A stretch of 64,000 nt of DNA from Affinundibacterium nitidum (GCF_014284155.1 NZ_JACOFZ010000003.1:186001-250000); one strand, 5' to 3'; counted from the stretch's first letter, positions 37,589-46,507 are shown. Notes: a model not told the origin generated them from the letters alone. A program made the numbers and translations.

Positions 37589-37762
37589 GTCGACTGCTGT
37601 CGTCAAGCTCTCTTTCGTTTACCAGCGATTTTCTATTCCCGTTTATCCAGCGAATCACACAGCTTAAACTGAGCTTTCAACGCTTTGTCACAATGGCGAG
37701 GCGCATACACTTAGCCGATGTTAAGGTGAGACTTCATTCACTCTTCATCTGGCGCTGTTCGT

Positions 37763-38632
37763 ATGCGTCCATTTTCTATCATGACAAAAGCCTCGTCCAA
37801 ATTAAGTCGTAAACGCATCGTTCAGCTCCTACTACTCAGTGTCATCAGCGTTACTATCTCGATGACCGCATGTAAATCGACACCACCCTTAGTTGGAGCG
37901 GTCACCGAAACCTTTCAGGCGCGCCAGCTCGAGACTTTCACCGTCGTCAGACCTAGCTCAAAGGCCGTATTGGTGTTTGAAAACGGCGCACGAGAAACCA
38001 TCAACAAGTGGGAAAAAGTCATTCAAGAAGTCAGTACCGACAGCACAGTGTTTGCCTATAATCGACCCGGCTATGGGCGAAGTGATAAGACGGATGCGCC
38101 GCGCGATGGAAAAACGATCGTTGCGGAATTACACCAAGCGCTACAGGAACGAGGTCTCAAGCCACCTTATATTTTAGTCGGACATTCTATGGGTGGTTTA
38201 TACATGCAATTGTTCGCCAAGACTTACCCTAGTGAAGTTCAAGGTGTGGTCTTGGTCGATTCTTTGTACCCTAGAATCATCAAGCCCGCCAAGGACTTCC
38301 CATTATTAACCAAGGTCGGTAAAAACCTCTTCTTACACAGCATGCTACAAAACGAAATTGATCAGATTTATCCGACAGGCGAACAAGTCTTAGCCCTCCC
38401 AGATATTGATCAGATACCGATGATACGTCTCTTCAATGTCCCCAAGTCAGCTGGCGCGATTGGGGTCGATTTTGGCGTAGTCAACAACGACCCTGAAACG
38501 ATTCAGCTCGTGCGCGGCATGTACCCGAAGGCAAAACAAGTCATTGTTGATTCGGATCATGCTATACAAACTGCGAATCCGGAATACGTCGTGGCGGCGA
38601 TTCGCGAAATGCAAAAAGGGCAAGTACATTGA
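37763..38632 (+). CDS. Alpha/beta hydrolase, probable lipoprotein
   Basis: A 289-residue serine hydrolase. It begins with a basic region and hydrophobic stretch (IVQLLLLSVISVTISMTAC) ending in a possible lipobox with Cys37. The hydrolase fold shows FAYNRPGYGRSDK, the nucleophile elbow GHSMGG with Ser142, and a likely catalytic His in DSDHAIQTAN near the end. The fold resembles small-molecule esterases and peptidases; the substrate is unknown. Two in-frame ATGs (37763 and 37781) are possible and neither has a clear ribosome binding site. The gene is 174 bases after the MscS-type gene on the same strand. Confidence 0.85.
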   Translation: MRPFSIMTKASSKLSRKRIVQLLLLSVISVTISMTACKSTPPLVGAVTETFQARQLETFTVVRPSSKAVLVFENGARETINKWEKVIQEVSTDSTVFAYNRPGYGRSDKTDAPRDGKTIVAELHQALQERGLKPPYILVGHSMGGLYMQLFAKTYPSEVQGVVLVDSLYPRIIKPAKDFPLLTKVGKNLFLHSMLQNEIDQIYPTGEQVLALPDIDQIPMIRLFNVPKSAGAIGVDFGVVNNDPETIQLVRGMYPKAKQVIVDSDHAIQTANPEYVVAAIREMQKGQVH

Positions 38633-38810
38633 TGCCATCCCGACCGAGATAGCGTGACACCTACCTCTCTCAATATTGGCACAATATTACTGGTCGGCCC
38701 ATGAGAGAATCAAACTTAGAGGACGAAACCGAGCAGCTGCGGGCGTAATCAAGGATAATGGCGATCAATTCGATTTTTACGTCAGCAATGACGCTGTTTG
38801 GAACATACTC

Positions 38811-41009
38811 ATGGAAATTAAAGTCAACTTTCTCGATAAGCTTCGCCTCGAAGCCAAATTCGATGATTTCACCGTTATCGCGGATCAACCTATCCGTTAC
38901 AAAGGCGACGGCTCGGCACCAGGGCCGTTTGACTACTTCCTTGCATCATCTGCTTTATGCGCGGCCTATTTTGTAAAGCTCTACTGCAACACGCGCAATA
39001 TTCCAACCGAGAATATTCGCCTGTCACAAAACAATATCGTTGATCCAGAAAATCGCTACGCGCAGATTTTCAAAATCCAAGTCGAGTTGCCTGCCGACAT
39101 CTCCGCCAAAGATCGCGAAGGCATTTTGCGTTCTATCGATCGCTGCACCGTAAAGAAGGTGGTGCAGCAAGGTCCAGAATTTATCATCGAAGAAGTCGAG
39201 AATCTTGACGCTGACGCACAAGCGCTGTTGACGGTGAAACCTGAAGGCGATAGCGCGACCTATATTCTCGGTAAAGATCTGCCACTTGAACAAACGATCT
39301 CAAATATGTCGAGCTTGCTAGCTGGCCTCGGTATCAAGATCGAAATCGCTTCTTGGCGCAATATTATTCCTAACGTCTGGTCTTTACACATTCGCGATGC
39401 ACATTCACCGATGTGTTTCACTAACGGCAAAGGCGCCACCAAAGAAAGTGCCTTGGCTTCTGCGCTCGGTGAATACATTGAGCGTCTGAGCAATAACCAT
39501 TTTTATGCGGGCTCTTTCTGGGGCGAAGATATCGCCAATGCGGAATTCGTGCATTACCCCAACGAGAAATGGTTTAAACCAGGCAAAAAAGATGCCCTGC
39601 CCAAAGAGATTTTGGATGCCTACAGTTTGGCGATTTATAACCCCGATAAAGAACTACGCGGCTCGCATTTAATCGACACTAATTCTGGCAACGTCGAGCG
39701 CGGCATTTGCAGTTTGCCGTTTGTACGTTTGTCTGACGGTGAAACAGTGTATTTCCCATCCAACTTAGTCGAAAACCTATTCGCCAGCAATGGTATGAGT
39801 GCCGGCAATACTCTGCCTGAAGCACAGGTGCAGTGTTTGTCTGAAATTTTCGAACGCGCCGTCAAGCGTGAAATTCTAGAAGGCGAACTCACTTTGCCGG
39901 ATGTGCCACCAGAAGTCTTGGCGAAATATCCCGGCATCGTCGCCGGCATACAAGGCTTGGAAGAACAAGGTTTCCCAGTTCTCGTGAAAGATGCTTCACT
40001 TGGCGGCCTTTATCCAGTGATGTGCGTCACCCTGATGAACCCTCGCACCGGTGGCGTATTCGCTTCCTTCGGTGCACACCCAAGTTTCGAAGTGGCATTG
40101 GAACGCAGCTTAACCGAGCTTTTGCAAGGTCGCAGTTTTGAAGGTCTCAATGACTTGCCACAACCGACCTTTGTCAGCAATGCCGTCACCGAACCAAACA
40201 ACTTCGTTGAGCATTTCATCGATTCCAGCGGTGTCGTCTCATGGCGTTTCTTCAGTGCCAAAGCAGACTACGAATTTGTCGAATGGGATTTCACTTGCGA
40301 AGGCAAAAACGCTAACGCCGACGAAGCAGCCAAGATGTTTGGCATCCTCGCTGACATGGGCAAAGAAGTGTATCAAGCCGTCTACGACCAACTCGGCGCT
40401 ACCGCGTGCCGCATCTTGGTACCAGGCTATTCTGAAGTCTATCCAGTGGAAGACCTGATCTGGGACAACACCAATAAATCGCTCTTGTTCCGCGAAGACA
40501 TTTTGAATTTGCATCGTCTCGATGACGATGCGCTCGACGCCTTGCTCGAACGTTTAGAAAATAACGAGCTCGACGAATACAGCGACATCGCCACCTTAAT
40601 CGGCATCGAATTCGACGAAAACACCGTCTGGGGTCAGCTTACCGTTCTTGAATTAAAGCTCTTGATTAATATGGCCCTGCAAGAATTTGAAGCGGCCCAC
40701 GAACAAGTGCAAAGCTTCTTGCAATACAACGACAATACCGTGGAACGTGGATTGTTCTATCAAGCATTGAACGTGGTCTTAGAAATTGAATTGAACGACG
40801 AACTCGATCACGACGATTACGAACACAGCTTCCGTCGCATGTTTGGCAATGAGCGCATGGATGCAGTCTACGGCTCGATGGAAGGGACTGTACGCTTCTA
40901 TGGTTTGACACCGACCAGCATGAAACTCGAAGGCTTAGATCGCCATCAACGCTTGATTGATAGTTATAAGAAGTTGCTTGTAGCACGCAGCAAAGCGGTA
41001 GCGAAGTAA
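38811..41009 (+). CDS. OsmC domain / YcaO domain fusion protein
   Basis: A 732-residue cytoplasmic protein. Residues about 1-140 are an OsmC-like domain (GDGSAPGPFDYFLASSALCA, with a Cys in the usual place). Residues about 190-560 form the YcaO ATP-grasp-like domain (ALASALGEYIERLSNNHFY; SEIFERAVKREI; FGAHPSFEVALERSLTELLQ), with several conserved Glu for magnesium-ATP. A helical C-terminal part rich in Asp and Glu follows. Stand-alone YcaO in E. coli influences RimO methylthiolation of ribosomal protein S12; YcaO enzymes elsewhere make azolines and thioamides. There is no precursor peptide or partner cyclodehydratase gene nearby, so a housekeeping role is favoured. I start at the ATG at 38811, where the OsmC domain begins; an upstream TTG extension of 45 codons looks unrelated. 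Confidence 0.92.
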   Translation: MEIKVNFLDKLRLEAKFDDFTVIADQPIRYKGDGSAPGPFDYFLASSALCAAYFVKLYCNTRNIPTENIRLSQNNIVDPENRYAQIFKIQVELPADISAKDREGILRSIDRCTVKKVVQQGPEFIIEEVENLDADAQALLTVKPEGDSATYILGKDLPLEQTISNMSSLLAGLGIKIEIASWRNIIPNVWSLHIRDAHSPMCFTNGKGATKESALASALGEYIERLSNNHFYAGSFWGEDIANAEFVHYPNEKWFKPGKKDALPKEILDAYSLAIYNPDKELRGSHLIDTNSGNVERGICSLPFVRLSDGETVYFPSNLVENLFASNGMSAGNTLPEAQVQCLSEIFERAVKREILEGELTLPDVPPEVLAKYPGIVAGIQGLEEQGFPVLVKDASLGGLYPVMCVTLMNPRTGGVFASFGAHPSFEVALERSLTELLQGRSFEGLNDLPQPTFVSNAVTEPNNFVEHFIDSSGVVSWRFFSAKADYEFVEWDFTCEGKNANADEAAKMFGILADMGKEVYQAVYDQLGATACRILVPGYSEVYPVEDLIWDNTNKSLLFREDILNLHRLDDDALDALLERLENNELDEYSDIATLIGIEFDENTVWGQLTVLELKLLINMALQEFEAAHEQVQSFLQYNDNTVERGLFYQALNVVLEIELNDELDHDDYEHSFRRMFGNERMDAVYGSMEGTVRFYGLTPTSMKLEGLDRHQRLIDSYKKLLVARSKAVAK

Positions 41010-41028
41010 GCAGAAAGCTAGCTTCAAC

Positions 41029-41418
41029 CTACTTTTGCGCATATTCCTTCGCCAGTGCTAGCGCCACTCGCCGAATCAAGTCAAAGGGAATCGGGTCTTT
41101 CAATGGAAAAGCCAGATTCCCTTTTTCATTGCGATATGGCGCAAGCTCAGCTATCAAACGTGAATCTTGATTGACTGGCGGATAAACACCGAGATGCTTC
41201 TTAAAGCCAGCAAAGTAAAAGAATACTTTACCAGTACCACCATCGCCTCGCATTCGATAAGCGGGCATGCCATAGCTGATACAGCGCTCCGCCTCGGGCA
41301 AGACTTGTTCGACGCGCGCCTGCACTTCAAACAAAATCTTTTGCACATCAAGGGGCATCGACGCGATGTATTCCTCGTGCGTAGTGAATTTGGGTCTCGT
41401 GGAGAGCAATTTAATCAC
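41029..41418 (-). CDS. DUF1801 family protein (YdhG-like)
   Basis: A 129-residue soluble protein. The pattern HEEYIASMPLDVQKILFEVQ near the start, then AERCISYGMPAYR near residue 43 and FFYFAGFKKHLGVYP, is characteristic of DUF1801. Some members have been described as intracellular iron chaperones, but most have no tested role. The only early start codon is the GTG at 41418. It faces the OsmC-YcaO gene, whose stop is 19 bases away. Confidence 0.86.
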   Translation of the reverse strand: MIKLLSTRPKFTTHEEYIASMPLDVQKILFEVQARVEQVLPEAERCISYGMPAYRMRGDGGTGKVFFYFAGFKKHLGVYPPVNQDSRLIAELAPYRNEKGNLAFPLKDPIPFDLIRRVALALAKEYAQK

Positions 41419-41467
41419 TTAATCTTTACTCTTTCGTCGTGCATTAGGCTGGGCGACTGAGCAGGCC

Positions 41468-41888
41468 TTACATCACTACAGAAAAATTAAACTTCGCAAG
41501 AGGCGACTTCGCACTCTTAGCAAAACTCAGGGCCTGCGCTAATTCCTCGACCACCGCATCATGGTCATTCGAGAACAAACCGAATCGTGTCTGGTTCTTC
41601 TGCACATGCTCGAGCAAACCCGAGATCAGTTTCTGCGCTTCGGCGGCCGAGATCCACACGCCTTTCAATGCCATCACTTCATTGGTCGATTCCATGCCCT
41701 CTGGTAGCGCTTCATCACTGAGGTTAAATTGCGCATCAGGTGTCACAAATGGCGGCAAAAGAACTCAAGCCCAAATTCTTTGCAATGCGATCAAGCTTGT
41801 CCGTATGCTTGTATAGAGCGTATTTGTCGTCTTCGTCCGAAGTGACGATGCCATCTTGCAGGAGATTTGCCCAAAGTACTGTGCTCAT
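41468..41888 (-). pseudogene. Small conserved-looking gene split by a one-base frameshift
   Basis: Reading from the ATG at 41888, which has a good AAAGGCGG ribosome binding site, gives 50 residues beginning MSTVLWANLLQDGIVTSDED and ending in the stop TGA at 41736-41738. In the +1 frame the reading continues without pause through PDAQFNLSDEALPEGMEST to FNFSVVM at 41468. The two parts look like one protein of about 138 residues; the second has no ribosome binding site of its own. The join is at ACC-TGA-T, where dropping one base restores the frame. It may be a broken gene, a sequencing error or a programmed +1 shift. Its function is unknown and no domain is recognised. Confidence 0.75.
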
Positions 41889-41925
41889 GGTTGCCGCCTT
41901 TGTTGAAAGTTAATGAGAACTTTAA

Positions 41926-42189
41926 TCAATCCGGTCTTGCTGAATCGCGCATCACACCACGTTCAACCAACTTACTAAAGAAAGCACCAAGGGCGACCAG
42001 AATAAAAGTAGTTTCCCAAGTTCTGTAGGCTTCATATTCCTCCTGCGTGACGCGATTTCCGCTTTTGCCGCAATACTTTTGTTCACCGCAGGGCCTAATC
42101 GGCGCGCCTCTAAAATTCACGACACCATAGACCATGGTCAGTCCGAGGATGCAAGGCATAATATATTTGTATTTGTTGGAAAAATTCAT
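41926..42189 (-). CDS. Small hypothetical membrane protein
   Basis: An 87-residue protein with two hydrophobic helices (YIMPCILGLTMVYGVVNF and TTFILVALGAFFSKLVERGVM). Between them is a polar loop with two cysteines (PCGEQKYCGKSG), which could form a disulfide in the periplasm. AGGAG lies about ten bases before the ATG. I do not recognise a family. It stands among other small minus-strand genes without evident functional linkage. Confidence 0.65.
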   Translation of the reverse strand: MNFSNKYKYIMPCILGLTMVYGVVNFRGAPIRPCGEQKYCGKSGNRVTQEEYEAYRTWETTFILVALGAFFSKLVERGVMRDSARPD

Positions 42190-42283
42190 TGCCTACTTTC
42201 TCCTAAATTCCTTTTTGTATAAGTCTACTCGTATTTTTTCGAATGAGAGACATCTTCAAGCGAGCAACGTGAAGCGGATCTCG

Positions 42284-42643
42284 CTAATCCAGATAAGTCC
42301 AGGTATCAGCACCATCAAACCGACGCACTCGGATACCCTGCATCGTCAGGGGGTCAAAATTGCGCGTATTAATGCCGACCCGGCTACCTTCCATGGCATC
42401 GATTGTTTCCCAATGGGTAGCGCAACCACAATATTTGCAATGCATAGTGCGTATCGTGCGCGGCCCCCAAATGTATGCTGTGGTGTTCTCTGGATGGCCC
42501 TGCATTTTGACGACGTCGTTGGTATAAAAAGCCCACAAGGCTCCATTGCGTCTACAAATAGAGCAATTGCAGTCGACAATAAATGCGGGCACCGCTGGCA
42601 CCTGAATTCGTACTGCTCCGCAATGACACGTGGCTTCTAGCAT
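42284..42643 (-). CDS. GFA family zinc protein (glutathione-dependent formaldehyde-activating-like)
   Basis: A 119-residue soluble protein of the GFA/CENP-V fold. The three cysteine clusters that bind zinc are visible: CHCGAV near residue 6, CNCSICRR near 27 and CKYCGCATHW near 75. The name comes from a formaldehyde-activating enzyme of Paracoccus, but most members have unknown substrates. I start at the ATG at 42643 so that the protein begins just before the first cysteine cluster; the frame extends eight codons further to a TTG with no better signal. The next gene upstream, a GNAT enzyme, ends 35 bases before it. Confidence 0.87.
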   Translation of the reverse strand: MLEATCHCGAVRIQVPAVPAFIVDCNCSICRRNGALWAFYTNDVVKMQGHPENTTAYIWGPRTIRTMHCKYCGCATHWETIDAMEGSRVGINTRNFDPLTMQGIRVRRFDGADTWTYLD

Positions 42644-42678
42644 GATGAATATGTTGAGAATGTACAAGGAGATGTTTG

Positions 42679-43131
42679 CTAGGGAAGCACACGCTCCATC
42701 TCGATATTTGCGCGAGCATACACCGGATGCTGGCCCAAGGATACCGTGACAAATCCCGTTTTCTGATACAAGGCAATCGCAGATTCAAGTTTGGTATTTG
42801 ACACCAAATACACCCGCTTGGCTTTCAGTTCTATGGCTTTACTGATCGCTGCCTCGATCAATTGTCGCCCGAGACCACCACCACGCCGTTTCGGCGACAC
42901 CGCCATGCGTGCCAATTCGAATTCATATTCGCCGCTCTTGAACAGCGCGCAGCAAGCAACAACCTCATCGCCATCGGTCATGGTAAAGATAAATCCACCC
43001 TCATCAATAATAGCAGCGGGGTTCGCGGCAAGCGCGCGATCAACTTCTTCAAGAGCGAAATACTCGGAGATCCATTGTTCATTTAAGCGTATGAAATCGG
43101 GGAGATGTTCATGCTTATTGAGATGTAGCAT
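42679..43131 (-). CDS. GNAT family N-acetyltransferase
   Basis: A 150-residue acetyl-CoA-dependent transferase. The core motif is ELARMAVSPKRRGGGLGRQLIE (near residues 73-94), with the GGGLG phosphate loop, and the late strand VYLVSNTKLESAIALYQKTGF is typical of the fold. The acceptor is unknown; the family covers antibiotics, amines and protein N-termini. It is followed on the same strand by the GFA protein gene, so the two may be cotranscribed. Confidence 0.88.
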   Translation of the reverse strand: MLHLNKHEHLPDFIRLNEQWISEYFALEEVDRALAANPAAIIDEGGFIFTMTDGDEVVACCALFKSGEYEFELARMAVSPKRRGGGLGRQLIEAAISKAIELKAKRVYLVSNTKLESAIALYQKTGFVTVSLGQHPVYARANIEMERVLP

Positions 43132-43230
43132 GATGAGCCTTTCAATACCAAGGAATTAAATAAGTTTTCAGTTTCCGTATGTTGCGCCAATAATCGCAAT
43201 GACATAAGTTAGCATCCTTGTGTCAGCTGG

Positions 43231-43608
43231 TTAAGCAAAATCACGTGTGAATACAAGTTGGAAGAAAGCAGTAACAGCATTGCAAACTTGTTCCTCCGTC
43301 ACTTTCGGCTCATCGCACAAGGCCTCCAACACGAAAAGTTCACGAATATTATCTTTAGCTTGAGAAGATACCGTCGTTAGCTCTATGCATTCATCCAAAT
43401 CTAATACTTGCGGATGGATAATTCGCAAAATATCTCGAGAGTATTCTGCACATCGTTTAATCGTTGACCAATTCTCTCCCTCTCCGCAACAAAAGCTCCA
43501 TTCAACATCCATTAGCCGGTGAGAAAGAAAATCTGTCACCCAGAAATTGCTAGGCTTGAGTCGTTTCTCAAGTGTCGCGATATATTGCGAGCGGTCGTGG
43601 TCTGTCAT
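43231..43608 (-). CDS. Hypothetical protein
   Basis: A soluble protein of about 125 residues beginning MTDHDRSQYIATLEKRL and ending FQLVFTRDFA. It has no signal peptide or membrane helix and is mostly helical in composition; no family is recognised. The start is uncertain: the ATG at 43608 and an upstream GTG at 43632 both lack a clear ribosome binding site. It is probably a real gene because the composition is protein-like over its whole length and it fills the gap between two recognised genes on the same strand. Confidence 0.55.
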   Translation of the reverse strand: MTDHDRSQYIATLEKRLKPSNFWVTDFLSHRLMDVEWSFCCGEGENWSTIKRCAEYSRDILRIIHPQVLDLDECIELTTVSSQAKDNIRELFVLEALCDEPKVTEEQVCNAVTAFFQLVFTRDFA

Positions 43609-43700
43609 TAGCGTATGCAATAGAATAAGCACATTTTTTAAAGCGCAATGTAGCTAGATCGCAGTTGGAACTCTGCTTGTAGGAAAGTTCTCAACGACAT

Positions 43701-44036
43701 TCATTCAGCCTTTGCGAGCGAGTAAATGTAAGCTTGAACGACAGAACCGTCGCGTCGCTGAGCTGCGACCAGCACGCGCCGATAACCGCTGCCTTCAAAT
43801 TCGTCGAGCCTTTGCCAATGCGCAGATATAGAATCGGAGCTAAAGAGAAAACCTTCGACATCGTCGCCATGTTCAGACAGGACAATTCCAGGGTAACCAT
43901 GATCAGCACCCCAGCCTTCTTGGCGCAAGTATCCTCTCACAAGCGCAGGCTCCCAAGTACCAGGGACTTCCGCAAGGATGTGGGCGTTGGGGCGTCCTGG
44001 CGCTAAGGTGCCATACACGAATAGGTACTCGGTCAT
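43701..44036 (-). CDS. Gamma-glutamylcyclotransferase-like protein (AIG2/GGCT fold)
   Basis: A 111-residue protein starting MTEYLFVYGTLAPGRPN, the YGTL motif that marks the GGCT/AIG2 fold. A later acidic residue in RLDEFEGSGYRRVLV fits the catalytic Glu position. Enzymes of this fold remove gamma-glutamyl groups with formation of 5-oxoproline, but many small members have untested activity. The ATG at 44036 has GGAGA four bases upstream. It lies between a hypothetical gene and an esterase gene on the same strand. Confidence 0.86.
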   Translation of the reverse strand: MTEYLFVYGTLAPGRPNAHILAEVPGTWEPALVRGYLRQEGWGADHGYPGIVLSEHGDDVEGFLFSSDSISAHWQRLDEFEGSGYRRVLVAAQRRDGSVVQAYIYSLAKAE

Positions 44037-44097
44037 GAGATCTCCGAATAAATCAATTTTCAAATCAGTGTTGAAACTATGAGATGCAGTGACACTT

Positions 44098-44838
44098 CTA
44101 CCGCTTGCTCAAACTCTCTAGTTCTGACACCACGCTCGCCCAAGCAGTGCTCGCTGGGTCAATCAAGGCAAAATGTCCACTATCAGGCAATTGCACCATA
44201 CGTGTCTCGGCGAAGGCGGTACAGTAAGACTTCGCGACAGCAAGCGGAACGATGTCATCTTCTGCACCGTGAAGGATGGTAACCACAGTGGCAGGGGCGG
44301 GCATCAGCATGGGATTTAAATCCTGTCGATTGCTTGGACCTTGCCCCAAGAAACGCTCGACAGCACCATCACCCAACTTCATGGTGTGTGCCATTTCTAG
44401 ATCTGCTGCGGGTGCTAAGGCGAGTACGCCTTGAATCGGCGCGTCACTATTTTTCGCAGCGGCCCATAAAACTAAGTGACCACCTGCCGAATGCCCAACT
44501 AATAGGAGTTTGCCATTATGACGATCAACACGTGAAGGCAAGCTTTCTATGGCGGTCGAAAGATCCTGCACGGTGACGTCGGGCTCACCTGAGATGCGTC
44601 TATATTCCAAAGTTAAGGTCGTCCACCCCGCTTCGGCCAAGGCTGTCGACATGGCCTCGGCGTGCGCACGATCGTACTCCGGCTTCCAAAAACCACCGTG
44701 GATCAACACAAGCAAGGGCAGATCACTACCACGGGAGCCATAGCGAATATCAGCGATTTGATCGGGCTCACCACCGTAAGCGATAGTGGCATCGGGTGGA
44801 TTCGCGGTGCGGGTGAGGATGGAGAGATCTTCGGCCAT
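44098..44838 (-). CDS. Alpha/beta hydrolase (esterase/kynurenine formamidase-like)
   Basis: A 246-residue soluble hydrolase. It carries HGGFW at residues 47-51 (oxyanion hole), the nucleophile elbow GHSAGG with Ser117, an acidic residue in LHGAEDDIVPL and a late His in SGHFALID, so the catalytic triad appears complete. The HGGxW motif with GxSAGG is common in kynurenine formamidases and related carboxylesterases. No tryptophan degradation genes are near, so the substrate stays open. There is no signal peptide. It precedes the GGCT-like gene on the same strand. Confidence 0.88.
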   Translation of the reverse strand: MAEDLSILTRTANPPDATIAYGGEPDQIADIRYGSRGSDLPLLVLIHGGFWKPEYDRAHAEAMSTALAEAGWTTLTLEYRRISGEPDVTVQDLSTAIESLPSRVDRHNGKLLLVGHSAGGHLVLWAAAKNSDAPIQGVLALAPAADLEMAHTMKLGDGAVERFLGQGPSNRQDLNPMLMPAPATVVTILHGAEDDIVPLAVAKSYCTAFAETRMVQLPDSGHFALIDPASTAWASVVSELESLSKR

Positions 44839-44939
44839 ATTGATTCATTAATTGAGCACAGTAGTTAAAGATTATAAACGCTTCAATTCGAATACCCATC
44901 GCAAATCTGCAACGGCAACATCTACGATCCTATACAGCC

Positions 44940-45911
44940 TTAAGGCTTTTCCCGTAGCTCGCGTACACCCTTGCCCAATTTCCTCCGTAATAAGCTGCGC
45001 AAAGTGGTACCGTCGGAGTAACCAACGAGCGCGGCAATTTGGTCCACACTTTCTGTGCTTGTTTGTAGTAGGTGTACTGCACGTTCTACACGTAAGTCCT
45101 GAAAATACTCCAGCGCCGATTTCCCCAACACCGCTTGAATTCGCCTACCTAGAGTTCGTTCGCTCGCACCAATCGCTTTTGTGGCATCAGTCATCGAAAA
45201 ACCTTCAGCTAGGTGTCCGCGGGCCCAACGCTCGAAGCGTTCGACCACCGCATCGTTGTGGGCAACATGGTCCGGTATGACGAACACCGCTTGAGAAGAG
45301 CGTGGTTCAATCAGTAAATAACGTGCGCAAAGAGCCGCCAAAGAAGGGCTAGTGCTGCGCACCACACCGAGCGCTAAATCTAAATGAGCGAGCGCCGCAC
45401 CAGCAGTGGTGAAACAGGAAGAGTTCACCAACATCCTCGATTCATCTAGTTCGACAGCAGGGTAACGTTGACGAAACAAAGCCGATAACCACCAAGACGT
45501 CGTTGCCTGCTGTCCGTCTAGCAAACCCGTTTCCGCTAACACGAAGGTGCCTGTACATGCGGCACCAATCATGGCGCCAGCAGCTGCCCATTTTTTCAGC
45601 ACGATGCCCGCATCCTTCACTTCTTTCGCTTCTAATGCTGCTGCTAGCGAAACTGGCATCTTCGCTCCGAGCGCGGGTATCAGCACGACATCGGGCGTTG
45701 GCAAATCGGTTGCTAACACGCTCGGCACCGTCAGTCCCTGCGAGGTGCACACTTTCTTACGTACGCTCACTAAACGCATATCGAGCTGTGGGCCGGCACC
45801 TTCTGATGATTCGAATTGGGAGCCGAGTTCATTGGCTGTCGAGATCACATCGATCAGTGAAGACAGGCCAATATCAAATACGCCATCGAGAGCGAGGATA
45901 TAAATACGCAT
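44940..45911 (-). CDS. GlxA family transcriptional regulator (DJ-1/PfpI + AraC)
   Basis: A 323-residue regulator. Residues about 1-190 form a DJ-1/PfpI-like domain with Cys119 in GAACTGTFVLAETG at the nucleophile-elbow position, and residues about 225-320 an AraC-type double helix-turn-helix (SMTDATKAIGASERTLGRRI and VDQIAALVGYSDGTTLRSLL). GlxA-type proteins usually sense a small metabolite and activate a neighbouring gene. The divergent gene, a small monooxygenase whose start is 137 bases away, is the obvious target. Confidence 0.93.
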   Translation of the reverse strand: MRIYILALDGVFDIGLSSLIDVISTANELGSQFESSEGAGPQLDMRLVSVRKKVCTSQGLTVPSVLATDLPTPDVVLIPALGAKMPVSLAAALEAKEVKDAGIVLKKWAAAGAMIGAACTGTFVLAETGLLDGQQATTSWWLSALFRQRYPAVELDESRMLVNSSCFTTAGAALAHLDLALGVVRSTSPSLAALCARYLLIEPRSSQAVFVIPDHVAHNDAVVERFERWARGHLAEGFSMTDATKAIGASERTLGRRIQAVLGKSALEYFQDLRVERAVHLLQTSTESVDQIAALVGYSDGTTLRSLLRRKLGKGVRELREKP

Positions 45912-46047
45912 GGCGGTAATGATACCATTATTGACGTTTCCGCCACTATAGAATATGTGCCTAGATCCCTAGAATAACGCCTTGTCACCAAGCCATTTCA
46001 ATGGACAACGACATCAGTTCACATCAACTACTCAAGGAAACAACATC

Positions 46048-46347
46048 ATGGTCAAGTACGCAATCCTCGCCCAAGTCACAGCCAAAGTTGGCAAAGAAAG
46101 TGCCGTAGAAGAGTTTTTAAAAAGTGCGTTGGCACTCGCCAACCAAGAGGCAGGCACCACTGTATGGTTTGCCATCAAACTCAGTCCTTCACGTTTTGGT
46201 ATTTTCGATGCTTTTCCAGATGAAGTTAGCCGCGAGGCTCACCTTGCAGGACCGATCGCCGCGGCGCTGATGGCGAATGCAGCCGAATTGTTGGCGGAAG
46301 CACCAGTCATCGAGAAGGTCGATGTACTAGCGGCAAAGCTGGCTTAA
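46048..46347 (+). CDS. Antibiotic biosynthesis monooxygenase (ABM) domain protein
   Basis: A 99-residue protein of the dimeric ferredoxin-like ABM fold. It opens VKYAILAQVTAKVGKESAVE and continues through TTVWFAIKLSPSRFGIFDAF, as in putative quinol monooxygenases such as YgiN. The reaction is unknown; members oxidise quinols or small aromatics without a bound cofactor. The ATG at 46048 has AAGGA about ten bases upstream, so the longer frame from 45982 is not used. It is divergent from, and probably controlled by, the GlxA-type regulator. Confidence 0.88.
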   Translation: MVKYAILAQVTAKVGKESAVEEFLKSALALANQEAGTTVWFAIKLSPSRFGIFDAFPDEVSREAHLAGPIAAALMANAAELLAEAPVIEKVDVLAAKLA

Positions 46348-46432
46348 ATTGTCAGGCCTACTCCAAGGTTCAACATAGAGTAAATCCCATAGGCGTAAAA
46401 ATACAGCTACGTCGAAGGACAAAGACCTTGAA

Positions 46433-46450
46433 TCCCTGCCCCGGCAGGGA
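46433..46450. repeat. 18-bp near-perfect palindrome
   Basis: TCCCTGCC at 46433-46440 and GGCAGGGA at 46443-46450 flank CC. It lies between the convergent ABM gene and DUF6279 gene. It could act as a bidirectional transcription barrier, though no T-tract follows on either strand. Confidence 0.5.
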
Positions 46451-46507
46451 CGATGCACCATGGTTGGCACCTAGCTGAACGGTACACAATACAGCCGACC
46501 AATCGGC

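Noticed and set aside
38811-41009. Reading the YcaO gene as part of an azole-peptide (RiPP) cluster
   Set aside because: No precursor peptide, dehydrogenase, exporter or protease gene is next to it. The OsmC fusion is a widespread stand-alone form.
42134-42640. 168-codon plus-strand frame across the GFA protein gene
   Set aside because: The minus strand holds a recognised zinc protein with all cysteine clusters. The plus frame is its shadow.
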